In this document: positions 29,230-38,840 of the stretch, piece after piece
Layout: every line of letters begins with the position of its first letter
Position numbering within the stretch: position 1 is the stretch's first letter
Source of the DNA: Yarrowia lipolytica
Taxonomy: Eukaryota; Ascomycota; Dipodascomycetes; Dipodascales
Direction: 5' to 3'
Length of the DNA stretch: 64,000 bases
Assembly: GCF_001761485.1 (NCBI RefSeq)
Contig: NC_090772.1
Coordinates: 186,001-250,000, forward strand
Program-made: the position numbers and the translations under genes
Notes under the pieces: model-generated
What the model was told of the DNA's origin: nothing
Seen by the model: the letters and a program-made list of their open reading frames with translations, nothing else
Databases searched by the model: none

Positions 29230-29237
29230 GATTCCAT
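29226..29237 (-). promoter_or_regulatory. Three-codon uORF overlapping the RAD30 start codon
   Basis: On the minus strand the sequence reads ATGGAATCATGAGC. The upstream ATG (29237-29235) opens ATG GAA TCA and stops at TGA, which shares bases with the RAD30 ATG (29229-29227). A ribosome using the first ATG would terminate exactly on the main start, an arrangement that can lower expression or permit reinitiation. Whether the first ATG is within the mRNA is unknown. Confidence 0.6.
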
Positions 29238-29769
29238 GCCGTAGACTTTCTTGCTGTATGATTCGACTTTCTGTTTTCGCGTTTCAATTTATCCCGTTTA
29301 TGCATGCATGTATTTACATCGATCTAACTCTATTGATTCTACTGGGGTGATCGAAAGGACAAAAATGTGTGTTTAGAAAGGAAGTATTCAAAAGTAATAT
29401 ATAATTTCAGTGTAATTGTTGTTCAGTTCTTTCATTCTATCTTTTCCGGACAATTATGGACCCTGGAAACCCTCAATAGCACGATTTTCACGCTTCTCGA
29501 TAGACAGAACAGCCCAATCTTCTCCAATGAGCCTTACTAAACCCTATCAGCGGTTTCAAAACATATTCACCTACTGTACTGCACTGTGCGATACTGAACT
29601 TGTATATATATCAATTCCACGGCACTTTTGCAGCTCCTCTTCACCCTCCACTCCGCTTACATAAGCCATGCTCATAACATAGCAGAGTCTATTTCCAGGA
29701 CCAGGTAGGGTTCAATTTACCCGGCCTAACCTCCCAATGCTATTTAAGAATTTGGTAAAAATCTTTTCT
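29238..29769. other. Divergent promoter region between RAD30 and the snoRNA host unit
   Basis: About 530 bases with no gene. For the minus-strand gene it is AT-rich close to the start. For the plus-strand unit, a CTATTTAAGAATTTGG stretch near 29739-29755 could serve as TATA element about 30 bases before the presumed transcription start. Confidence 0.5.
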
Positions 29770-29794
29770 TACTTCGCACCATACAACATGATAC

Positions 29795-29973
29795 GTGAGT
29801 ACCCGAAAACAGTTGGAAATCCGACATCCATCCGGATGCTTTGATGTCAATGATGAACCTTTGTCGCCCCAATCTTATTATCTTTATTTTCATGGTGATA
29901 CGACTCCTAGCCAAAAGGAATATCTGAAATTGAACACAACTGTGGTTGAATTTTCCGAACCAAACTAACCCAG
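29795..29973 (+). other. Intron 1 of the snoRNA host unit
   Basis: 179 bases, from GTGAGTACCC to AACTAACCCAG, with the CTAAC branch site two bases from CAG as is usual in this genome. It contains snoRNA candidate 1. Confidence 0.8.
29847..29934 (+). ncRNA. C/D-box snoRNA candidate 1 (intronic)
   Basis: Box C is ATGATGA (29850-29856) and box D is CTGA (29924-29927). Flanking TCAA (29847-29850) and TTGA (29930-29933) can pair to form the terminal stem. An internal GTGATA (29895-29900) fits box C', while a clear D' box is not seen. The stretch before box D reads TAGCCAAAAGGAATAT. I could not match it, or the part behind box C (TTTGTCGCCCCAAT), convincingly to rRNA from memory, so the target is open. 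Size (about 88 bases) and intronic location are right for a guide snoRNA. Confidence 0.68.
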
Positions 29974-30069
29974 CCCCTGTGAGAACTCTTTGAGAACTCT
30001 TTGATGACGACTCTATCCCAAATTCGTGATACCCTTTACAATTAATTTATTATCTTCTCTACCTCTCAA

Positions 30070-30217
30070 GTGAGTACCCTAGCCAACCCCTGGTTGACAT
30101 TGCACTGATGATCCAATCATGCTAATCATGAACAACATTGATTAAAAAACGATTTTCACCTTTCCACTGATCTTCTTGCAAAGTCTTTGTGCTTTCTCAG
30201 GATATATTCTAACCCAG
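30070..30217 (+). other. Intron 2 of the snoRNA host unit
   Basis: 148 bases, from GTGAGTACCC to TTCTAACCCAG. The donor is identical to that of intron 1 over nine bases. It contains snoRNA candidate 2. Confidence 0.8.
30099..30185 (+). ncRNA. C/D-box snoRNA candidate 2 (intronic, double guide)
   Basis: Box C is TGATGA (30106-30111) and box D is CTGA (30167-30170). D' is likely ATGA (30127-30130) and C' TTGATTA (30138-30144). TTGCA (30100-30104) and TGCAA (30177-30181) can pair outside the boxes. Before D' the guide CATGCTAAT is complementary to ATTAGCATG in 18S rRNA, which from memory is the segment methylated by yeast snR53; the fifth pair from D' falls on the A of that segment. Before D, TTTTCACCTTTCCA is complementary, with one mismatch to the yeast sequence as I recall it, to a conserved stretch near the 5' end of the large-subunit rRNA. 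The box and guide geometry together make this the stronger candidate. Confidence 0.72.
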
Positions 30218-30230
30218 GCTGATACATAGA

Positions 30231-30790
30231 GTAAGAGAACTAAGATCGAGCAGTGAGACCGTGTAGTCAGGCGCGCGCTGTATTATGCCGAAATAATATA
30301 ACAGCCAATGCTCCAACCAGAGAAACCATTTACTTGACGATATTAGCGGCTTAACAGATTTAGTTGAGATTTAGTTGAAATGATAGTTGGGAAGAACAAC
30401 ACTCATTGTGCAAACATATCTCGGGTTCCCGACTCGGTACGACAATCAGATTGTGTACATCTTGATCACTAGAGACATGAGGTAAGGTAATTGTCCCTTT
30501 CGACGCTGATAGTCGGCTATCCCCGGATCTTGTGTTAGGATGAAAGTTTGGTTCATGGGGAATAGGATGGATATAAATGTTTTCGTGCCAGTGTTTGTAC
30601 TTTGAAAAAATGAGGATGATGAGACTGCCTCAGAGGTACACCACAGCTAAACAAACTACAAGTATCATCAATATCTAATGTTGATTGTCAATATATACCA
30701 GCCAAGCACTTGCGCTGACCACAGTATGCGACATCATCGCTCAGCTCAAGATGCGAATTAAGACCCATACGATGTGCTCAGGGGTCATGT
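30231..30790. other. Intergenic region between the snoRNA unit and SEC10
   Basis: It probably includes exon 3 and the 3' end of the host unit. GTAAG and GTGAG strings at about 30229 and 30251 could be further donors, but no matching CTAAC-type acceptor is visible. SEC10 ends on the opposite strand at 30791. Confidence 0.45.
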
Positions 30791-33577
30791 CTACATCATA
30801 CCCAACGCCTGGATCTTATTCGTTGCTGCAAACATCTTGTTCACCGTTCCTCCCTGATAATCACTTCGTTTACTCAGATACTCCTTCAGAATAAACGGCT
30901 TGGTCTTACTCAGAGGACCCTCCTTGACCAGTGAGTTAACCATGGCCAGCTCAGCTGCGAAAATACCAGCCAGGTCGTTCACAATCACAAACGCCTCAGA
31001 CAACTCAGAGATGCCCCACGAGTTGACCATCTTGGTGTAGTTGGCCATATCCATGCTCAGAATCGAGCCTCCAGCCACAGAGACGGTAAACTTTTTAAGA
31101 TGCTCAAGAAGAGCATCTCTAAATTCGATTCCAACATGGAATAGGAACTGTTTGAGTGTTTGCTCAATGAGAAAGATGGCACCGGCATCGTGCACTTCTG
31201 TGAGGAAAGAAATCAGCTCGAGACAAGTGCTAGTGGGCTGATGTGTAGGGGTGTCTTCCTTTGGTAGAAAGTCTCGCTTCTTCTGCTTGCTCAACAGAAC
31301 AGTAACTCGAGCAGAAACAATGTCCAAGGTCACCTGCAGAATTGAATTGATCTTCTCTTCGCACTTTGTAAAAAAATTATTGGTCTGCATGACAATGTAT
31401 CGTCTTCCTTGACCATGAGAATCGGTCAAAGGGACAATCACAGAGTTGATCACAACGGACATGAGTCGAATGGCAGTCAGAACTCGTCGGATCGTCTTGA
31501 GATGCACAAAAGAGATGGTCTTCATGTCACGAGACACAATGGCATCGTCCAGACCGGTCTCAATGTAACTCTTACCCACTGACTCAATCAGCAGGTCATG
31601 CAGAGAAACCACACAGTCGTTGATTTCATTCTGGTGTGCCAGTTCAAGCACTCGCTGAATACTCTCAGCCAGACACTTCAGACACATTTGCACTACATCA
31701 ATCTTAATCTCTCCATCTTCTGGCTCCAGAGGAACAGGCGAGTCAGGAGTGCTGTGACGCTCGTTTCTGTCTCTGAAGTTTCGCATGAAGTTGCCGATAC
31801 CCTTGTTGTCTTCGTTGTCAAGAGAATGGGTGATTCGACCAAGCAGACCACCTTCTTTGTGTGATGACTTCTTTTCGTGGAACTCGGCGAACTTCCATAG
31901 AGCAGCAGAAATGAGCTCACTAAGTGACTTCTTTTCGCTCTCAAAGTACCGATTCTTGTCGATATGGGGAATGAAGATGTCGGCAAAGTTCTGGTCAAGC
32001 AGAGCTGCCAGGGAATCGTGAGTGTCGAGGTTCTCCGACGAAAAGAAGTCCTTCAACTTCTTCACCAAACTAGAGACCACATTGTAAGCCAGATGCAGCG
32101 ATCTGACGTATGCAAGGGTACTCATGGCCTCTGCAGAGCTCAGAAACAGCTCGATTCGCTGCTGGATTCGCTGGGCAAATACTCGCTGAAGGAACACCTG
32201 CAAAACAACCACGGGCTCCTTGAAAACACGCTTGATGATCTCGGTTTCGGTGTTGACCACAGAAACAACCTCGGAACAGAGCTCTTCGGTCACATGGTCG
32301 AATTGGGGATCGGAGTTGTTAGGATCAGCCAGTTCTTTGAGAACAGCTTCATCTGGCTCAGAGTTGGCAGCCACCACTTTATCCTGAGCAATAAAGAAGT
32401 CATGCTGGTTGACAAACGCCATAATAACGTTCGTTCCGCCGTTGAAGTCCGTCAGGACGTCGGCCGAGTCCTTCATCATCAGCATATCGGCGTTTCTGTA
32501 TGCCTGGTCAAACACATCGAGTAAATCCTTCTCGATTTTCTCTGCAAACTTCTCAATATCACTCTGGGCTCGTCGACAAGCCTCCACAGTGTCGATCTTC
32601 GACGACAGAATCAATAATTGGCGCACGTAGGTGGCACACTTTCGCTGACCACTGGGACCGTCTTTCCACATTCTCTCGAGCTCCAAACAGCTGCTCTTCT
32701 TTACAAACGAAAGGTAACAGTTGATGAGGAAATGCGATGCAATGGCCTTTTGATGCTGGCCCGAAATACGGTCCATTTTGTCGCCCAGAGAGGACGTCTG
32801 TTTGCTCACCTCGGCCATCAACTGCTCCATGTCGGTGTACTCGGAGACTGTAGACTGGACCGACTTTTGGAGATTGAGAACGATTCTCGAATGGGTCAGC
32901 TCGGCCTGATCCACGTCGCCGGCGACATCATTCTCACGGGACGAAACTTGTTCTCTTAGTCGTTTCAATTCATTCAGAGCAGCTTCAAACGTACGAATGT
33001 AAGGTTTCGGATCGAGAGACTCGAGCGTCGACTCGTTGGCGGGAGGAGCGTCGCCGTTGTGAGAGAGTTGCTCAACGAGGTCTTTGGGGGAAAACCGGCC
33101 CAGAAAGTTTTCTTCTTGTAGAAGTTGACGAGTAGAGTCGTCCAAGGCGTAGATGGACACTGTGTTAGTACGGAAAGAGAGTCACAAAAACGATGACCGT
33201 AGATCTGAGTGAACCCATAGAGAGGGTTGCAGCTGAGGAGGGCACACATCATCAATGTGATTGCTTGAAGTGGATACCACTTCAACCACGGAATGCGCCA
33301 CATATCAGCCCAAGAATGGGAAGAAGATAGCAATTAAACTGTTCGAGGAATCAGATCACATTACCACAACCATCACATGAACAGCTGCTCTCTGCGAAAG
33401 TCAGCTAGTGCCATCGGTATGTTGCACCTCTTCATATGGCTAAAGACAGATCACACGATACTGAGGTCATGTGACGGGACTCCTATCGCTCCATACACAC
33501 TCAAGTGACGTCCCGACACCTTCTATCCTATCCTACTGCTCTCAGCTCTTCAATCAAACCACTCATTCATACTCACT
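30791..33577 (-). CDS. SEC10: Exocyst complex component Sec10
   Basis: A 789-residue subunit of the exocyst, which tethers secretory vesicles to growth sites at the plasma membrane. The N-terminus (MSIYALDDSTRQLLQEENFLG) and LDPKPYIRTFEAALNELK match the yeast protein closely. A coiled coil (about 60-130) and a long alpha-helical body follow, with VLQVFLQRVFAQRIQQRIE characteristic of Sec10. Exon 2 begins TGTCCATC right behind a TACTAACACAG acceptor, so the start ATG is completed only by splicing: its A is the last base of exon 1 (33577) and TG the first bases of exon 2 (33159-33158). The coding sequence is therefore 33577 joined to 33159-30791. A GTG at 33160 also opens the frame but spans the splice site and is not needed. 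Confidence 0.93.
33160..33576 (-). other. SEC10: 417-bp intron splitting the SEC10 start codon (A|TG)
   Basis: The donor GTGAGTATG starts at 33576 and the acceptor TACTAACACAG ends at 33160. Joining ...ACCGACAACA to TGTCCATC creates ACAACATGTCC, an ATG in good context, in frame with Sec10. No ATG in the 50 bases of exon 1 and no better donor with correct phase was found. Both splice sites match the strong consensus seen elsewhere in the window. Confidence 0.78.
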
Positions 33578-34384
33578 GTTGTCGGTGTGTTTCAGGTTGT
33601 CAGCAATATGTTGTCGCTCTAATATCAGTTACCCGGGAAACGCAATCTGACTGGCCAAATGCTTGCTTTGATTGGTCGGTCAAGCAACGTCAATCTCGGT
33701 TGGTTGCTTCTGCTTTTGGTGCTGTATCGCGTTTCGATTATGATGAGCTGTGCATAAGATATCATAGAGTCCGGCGGAGATATGCGTGGTTATCCTGAAC
33801 CCTAACCCACACGAGTTGGGGATGAACAAGGTGGGATTATTTTGGGTAGCGGTAGATTAAGTAGTAGGATGAGGGGTTATTTGAAATCAGAGATATTAGA
33901 GGATGATAATGATACAATTTATGTAGTTCTGGGGTACTTTCAAGTAAATTTCAACTGGACGGAGTTCCATTATTGTGGAGCTTGGAATTAGGTAAGTTGT
34001 TGAGATAATGTCAGAACTTAGTTGAGCGACTATAACTAAATGAACATGGCACTGAGGTCGATGTCTTGAAACATCACGGCTGAGAGAGGGGGTATTAGTA
34101 CATCCATTTGTTAACACTCCCACAAATGAATGATATTACGATGCTTGTACAAATGCATTATGTTATATATAATAAAAACAAAACAAAACATACAGTCCAA
34201 TTGACACTCATTACTGAATGTCTTACAATTGTGCCACAGTCATACGAAACATGCTCTATTACTATTTAAATATTGGGTGACTAGGTAAAACAGACTACGA
34301 TAAGGAGATATGGGGACAGCGCGTGGGAGTACAGAATATTAACCACTACGGTCCTAGGTCCTCAAGTGATAGCCGCCTGCTTCC
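33578..34384. other. Intergenic region between SEC10 and the PI4K-like gene
   Basis: SEC10 leader and promoter (minus strand), then AT-rich sequence. No supportable gene. An unpaired CCCTAACCC occurs at about 33798 but is not a telomere-type array. Confidence 0.5.
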
Positions 34385-35584
34385 TTATTTACCCTTAGGC
34401 TCAATGTACAACTCCACGCCTCTCTGAGCCTTGTCCATACCTCCATCGTACGCAATCATCAACTTAGGATGGCCTCGAGACAAGTCGTCAGGAGTAGAGT
34501 CTTTTCTGAGCAAGTTACTCAACAGCAAGTAAGCTTGGCCGCGGAAAATGGCCCACTGAGAGTTCCAGAATCCCTCCTCAAAGTCGTCGTGGTTGTCAAA
34601 GAAGGTATGGTACAAGGCGTCCGAGGCAACTTGCCACCACTCCTGTGACGTTAGCAGAGGCACAACTCGAGCTCTGATCTCCTCGCTCCAGGGAGCACTT
34701 GTCACCTTGCCAGGAAGGTTCCACCGGAACATCCAGGGGTGCTTGTAGGGGAAACACGAGTCGTAACCGGTGTCCAGACCGTTACCGTGAATCTGCTCGG
34801 TGGCGGTGTTAATGTACCAATTGCCAGGGGTTCGGTTCATGTTTCGACACAGCCAGTCCACCACCGCGAGCTTCTGGATCTCCAGATTGAGCCACTCGGG
34901 AGTATTTTCCTCGCCGTTGGCCTTGAAGTACTCAAAGGCGGCAATAGCATCGTCATCAAGCTCAAGCAAAGAGCCCAATTTATCCTTGACGGAAGTAACA
35001 CGTGTCAGAGGGACCACGTTGAAGCCCAGCAGGGCATTGAGCACAGACGCAGCCGCCTCACACACATACCCAGTTCGGTAGACTGTGCAGGGCTTGGTGA
35101 AGGGGAGAGGAAGGTAAGAGAGCAGCTCGTATGACTCTTCCGAGCAAGGTCGAAACAGACCTTCCCGTCCTGAACCAGAAGGTCCAGCTAGAGAAGACGA
35201 GGCTTCAGGAATCGCCTCCTCAATAGCGCCACCAGAAGGACCAGCCTCCACCACCTCATCATCATCGCTGTCGTCCTCACTATCGTCATTATCTCCACCT
35301 TGTCCCTTATCCTTCTCAGGCTCAGGGATCACATAATCAACAGTCTTGTAGGTGCCACTGAGCTCTCCAACAGCTACCAGGTCAACGGCAGCCTTCTGAA
35401 GCTCGAGAAACTCCTGCGTGTCGTGTCTGTGTCGCGTGTCAATCTCGCGCAGGATCTCATCACGGGATCTGGTGTAGGGGCTGTTCTGGACGTTGAAGAA
35501 GAGGGACTGTTTCAGTCGAGTCACAGGGTTGGTGGGCAGTGAGAGCCACGATTTTTTCGGCTGTTCATATGTAGGCAAAGACAT
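34385..35584 (-). CDS. Divergent type II phosphatidylinositol 4-kinase-like protein (possible pseudokinase)
   Basis: A 399-residue protein whose order of motifs follows the PI4K type II (Lsb6/PI4K2A) fold. [19 protein letters not shown] corresponds to the G-loop and AVFKPKNEEPYG region. [21 protein letters not shown] matches [37 protein letters not shown] matches [27 protein letters not shown] matches IDNGLAFPLKHP. The ATP-binding Lys of the family is Arg here (about R145), the catalytic Asp of the NTDRG motif is Asn (about N250), while the metal-binding Asp is kept (about D275). An acidic Asp/Ser/Glu insert (about 90-135) is unusual. The CCPCC palmitoylation motif is absent. It may be inactive or use other residues. 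Homology is inferred from motif order; confidence in the family is moderate. Confidence 0.6.
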   Translation of the reverse strand: [399 protein letters not shown]

Positions 35585-35608
35585 TGCTTTTTTGCGCGGG
35601 AAAGTTCA

Positions 35609-35634
35609 GTCACGTGTTTCGGCTGGTCACGTGT
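35609..35634. promoter_or_regulatory. Two CACGTG sites just upstream of the PI4K-like gene
   Basis: TCACGTG occurs at 35610-35616 and again at 35627-35633, 26 and 43 bases before the start codon at 35584. CACGTG is the palindrome bound by Cbf1/Pho4-type bHLH factors. Closeness to the ATG suggests they lie in or near the transcription start. Confidence 0.55.
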
Positions 35635-35639
35635 AGCTT

Positions 35640-38600
35640 TATTAAAAAAATTGGGCGCAAATTGGGCTCTTTTTGGTCGTTTGAGAGTGTGTAGTTGAAA
35701 GGAACAGGTGGTTTTCTGCGTTAATGAAATGATCAATTATATTTCGTGTGACGTAGGTTAAGGTTGCGTTGATAAGCTTTGGAGGCGCATGATAGTGTCT
35801 GAAGGGTGTGTTTTTGATGGTGCTTGGAAGAAGTCGAGGATGGGGATTTATAGAGAAGATAATTTATTGAAATCAAGTCAAAGATTACAAGAACAAGTCA
35901 GTGTTTTTATATTCAAAATCGGTGCATTATTGGATCCAGTAGAGATGAATATTTGTGTGGAGAGTTCACGCTTGTATGGTAAAATGATATTGAACAGACG
36001 AACATGTATATATTTGGTATATTTGGAGAGCTACTGCGATTTTGGAGCTTCCTATACTATTTGTAAAACGGTAAGCTCATTTCTGATGTCAGTAATTTAA
36101 CGAAGGAAGCAAAATCAAGGTATGCCAATTGTGAGTCGTGTGTTCAACTATTTTGGTAAATAATTATATCAATGTGGTGCCGAAACACTGAGAAACACAA
36201 CCATGTCATTTCCCCTCTGTATTCTACGCTGAAACCCCCTCTAGGTCGATTCTCAATATCATTCCTACCCCTTCGTTAAACCTTGGTTATCCCTTGGTGA
36301 GTCTAACACGTCCAGTGAACTGACGATATTTGAGAAGTGAAAATTTTTGGGGCAGGGATGGCGGATCGGGCTGAAAACGAGATCGACAAGGTAACGATGG
36401 CTGAGAGATGTCGAACATGTGGTTTGTTATCATTCCTGACGTGTGTTGGACGACAGGTGTGGAGCACGTGGTTGAGGTGGGAAGGAGACGCGGAGTTTCA
36501 ATACACGTGATCTGTGGTGAATGAATATATACCATAGTTGTCAGTCGGTAAGCAAACATCCAACCTGATACTTGGTGGGAGGGTAGTACGCATGCTGAAT
36601 AATCAACCAGACTACAAGTAGTTTGATTGTTTTACACCGAACTTCTAATGCTGAACTTGTAGTGACTTCTCAATAATGAAGTCCACACTCCTGGTTATCG
36701 ATATCTGAAACAGATAATAGCTACTTGTAACGGCATCTGAACACGTGAGATCGTTGCTTAACAGAGCAACTGTTCATTGCCGATCTTATAATAGCTGCTG
36801 GTAGATCCACTTCAAGCATGTGACATTAATTAGCCATCTGTCTGTAAAGTGCTGCCACTGAGGAGTAGACCGTGGAGTAACTGCTACTCTCTTAAAAAGA
36901 CCAGCGTGGTTCCCATTTAGTACTTGTACATACAGTATACTGTGTATACAGTACTTGTACAATAAACAATACAGTATATACTGTACTTGTAAAATATACA
37001 ATACAGTATATATTGCTGGGGTTTCTCTCTAGCTTACTCACTACTGTACATCAGTACATACTCGTTCCAGATCCGTCTATAACCACTCTGGTTAACCAAG
37101 TCAAACTGAAAATGAAATAAACCAAGCCAAACCGGACTCTAGTACCATCTGTAGTTCCACAGTAATCAGTACGAGTACAACTACCATTGGCACCTACGAC
37201 CATACACACGGTGGCTTTCTCCACAACTCCCGCTTGCTCTCCTGACCATCCCGGATTGCCCCACAAGTCCTGCCTGATCCGGAGGCTCTTTCCAGTTAAC
37301 CACTCCGGTGCCAACACCAACTTTCGACCGTACAAGTACTTGTACCGTACGAGTAGCCCTACTGTCGTTATTATGGTCGCCCATTTTTGTCATCTCACCC
37401 CCAAGCTTATATATATACAGTATATCGCTGTACATCTGTAATTACACATGATGACATGAACATCAATATAGAGCCTCCCGTAGACTAGATATAGAAACAG
37501 TACTACTGCCAAAAGACCCGCCTCGCTCCACTAACCACGCATATTTGGCCATCTTTCCAATATCCCCTCCCTTCACTCCTCTTACCCTACCGCCCTATCT
37601 CGTAGATAATGCACGCATGCTGCCTCCCATTGCTTGGCTTGCTTTTGGCAAAGAAATTCAAATGATTTGGGCCATTACCTTTCCAAAACGGGCAACTTGC
37701 CAGGTGACAGTGTGGGGCGGATGTTTCTTTTCGAGACAGTCTGGACGTCTAAATTTTTCCGCGAATATCTCCTATCCAATCATCGGGTTAATCCTTATTC
37801 CGGCGCATTTTCCCCTTGCAAATTTTCCTTCGTATTTCCCCCATTTCTGGTAATATTTGCATAATTACCTGCGCCCCATTGTCTGCGTTTTTGTCTCGGA
37901 CTTTTTTTTCTTTTCATCTCGACCTTAATTTGAAAATCTTGTATTTTCAGACAAGGCAAAAAGTGCCATAAATAGCCCACTTGGAGGCCAAAAAACACTC
38001 TTCTCCAGCTTCTTGAGACTACGCGTCGGTTCTGAAAACAGCTAGCAGCACCTTTGCAAACCACTCTGCATTCCCGAAACTAACCCTGGAGTAATGTGAT
38101 TACATAATCCACATACAGATACCGCTCCAATCTGCGATTTGTACATATCAATCAATTCCTCCCAACGCAACAAGTCCAATTATGCCCTCGAATTTCCATT
38201 ATATGCACTGCATCACAAGAAATACTATTCCTAACACTAATGTCTTGTGTTTACTTCCCCATCCGAGGCATACATATAGCTGCAAGGGGTGCATGCACAA
38301 GCTCCGGAAAATGCAGGCGGTTTTGGACACAGGTGTCTTGGAGGACAGAACACGCTTAATAAGCAAAGTGGCTGTATATTTGTGGTTTGTTCCAGTCCCC
38401 GTAGAGATCCATCTATAGGTCTCACTTGCTACTCCGCCTCTGAACGTTCACCAAAAGGTTAGTGTGGGTGTGAGTGGCTGGGAGGGTGAGGAAGTTTATT
38501 GCCGGGGGAGGAGAAGTGTATCTGGTGCAATTACTGGTAGAAATGCAAGAAAACTAGACCCACAGATACGACACTCCGTTTCCCAGGGTTCTGACGCACT

Positions 38601-38840
38601 TTTCCGTTTTTTTGTAGCTCTCAAACTGCCCCCACCAGTCTCATCTTTCCCTGCGCAAATTATTCAAAGTTGCTAAGTTTAGGAGCTGCCCTCTCACCTG
38701 GACCGAAAACCCAACACCACTAGCAGCATATATTACCTTGGCCTAGATCTTTGACGTTGTCTACCAAGTCGTGTTTTTGTGTTATTCGTCGTTCGTTCCC
38801 CCCGACCATCGTTTCTCTAGTCTTCTAACACCATCACACC
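35640..38840. other. Long intergenic region upstream of KRE6
   Basis: About 3.2 kb without a convincing gene. A 103-codon open frame at 35789-36100 has poor codon bias. A dense set of dyads and GTAC motifs lies at 36919-37010, including the 16-bp palindrome TACAGTATATACTGTA at 36970-36985. The last 500 bases should contain the KRE6 promoter. Confidence 0.55.
36970..36985. repeat. 16-bp perfect palindrome
   Basis: TACAGTATATACTGTA is self-complementary. It lies within about 90 bases of related ACAGTA, TACTTGTA and GTATAC motifs (36919-37010) that can form several alternative hairpins. Confidence 0.85.

Larger units (their letters stand above)
29770..30230 (+). ncRNA. Spliced, apparently non-coding snoRNA host transcription unit (3' end unknown)
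   Basis: Two consensus introns lie in tandem. Intron 1 (29795-29973) has donor GTGAGTACC and acceptor AAACTAACCCAG. Intron 2 (30070-30217) has donor GTGAGTACC and acceptor ATTCTAACCCAG. Exon 1 ends ...ACAACATGATAC, exon 2 is 29974-30069, and exon 3 starts at 30218 with no visible end. Joining the exons gives an ATG followed by only eight codons, so the spliced product does not look coding. Each intron contains a C/D-box snoRNA-like sequence. The whole resembles host genes whose introns, not exons, are the functional product. Start and end are estimates. Confidence 0.65.

Noticed and set aside
30003-30035. A third C/D snoRNA in exon 2 of the host unit (TGATGA and GTGATA)
   Set aside because: No box D within range and it lies in an exon.
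33160-33576. snoRNA in the SEC10 start-codon intron (TGATGA present)
   Set aside because: No matching CTGA box or terminal stem at the proper distance.
35789-36100. 103-codon open frame starting with ATG
   Set aside because: AT-rich codons unlike the other genes, no recognisable motif, and no promoter or intron signals. Kept only as a possibility.
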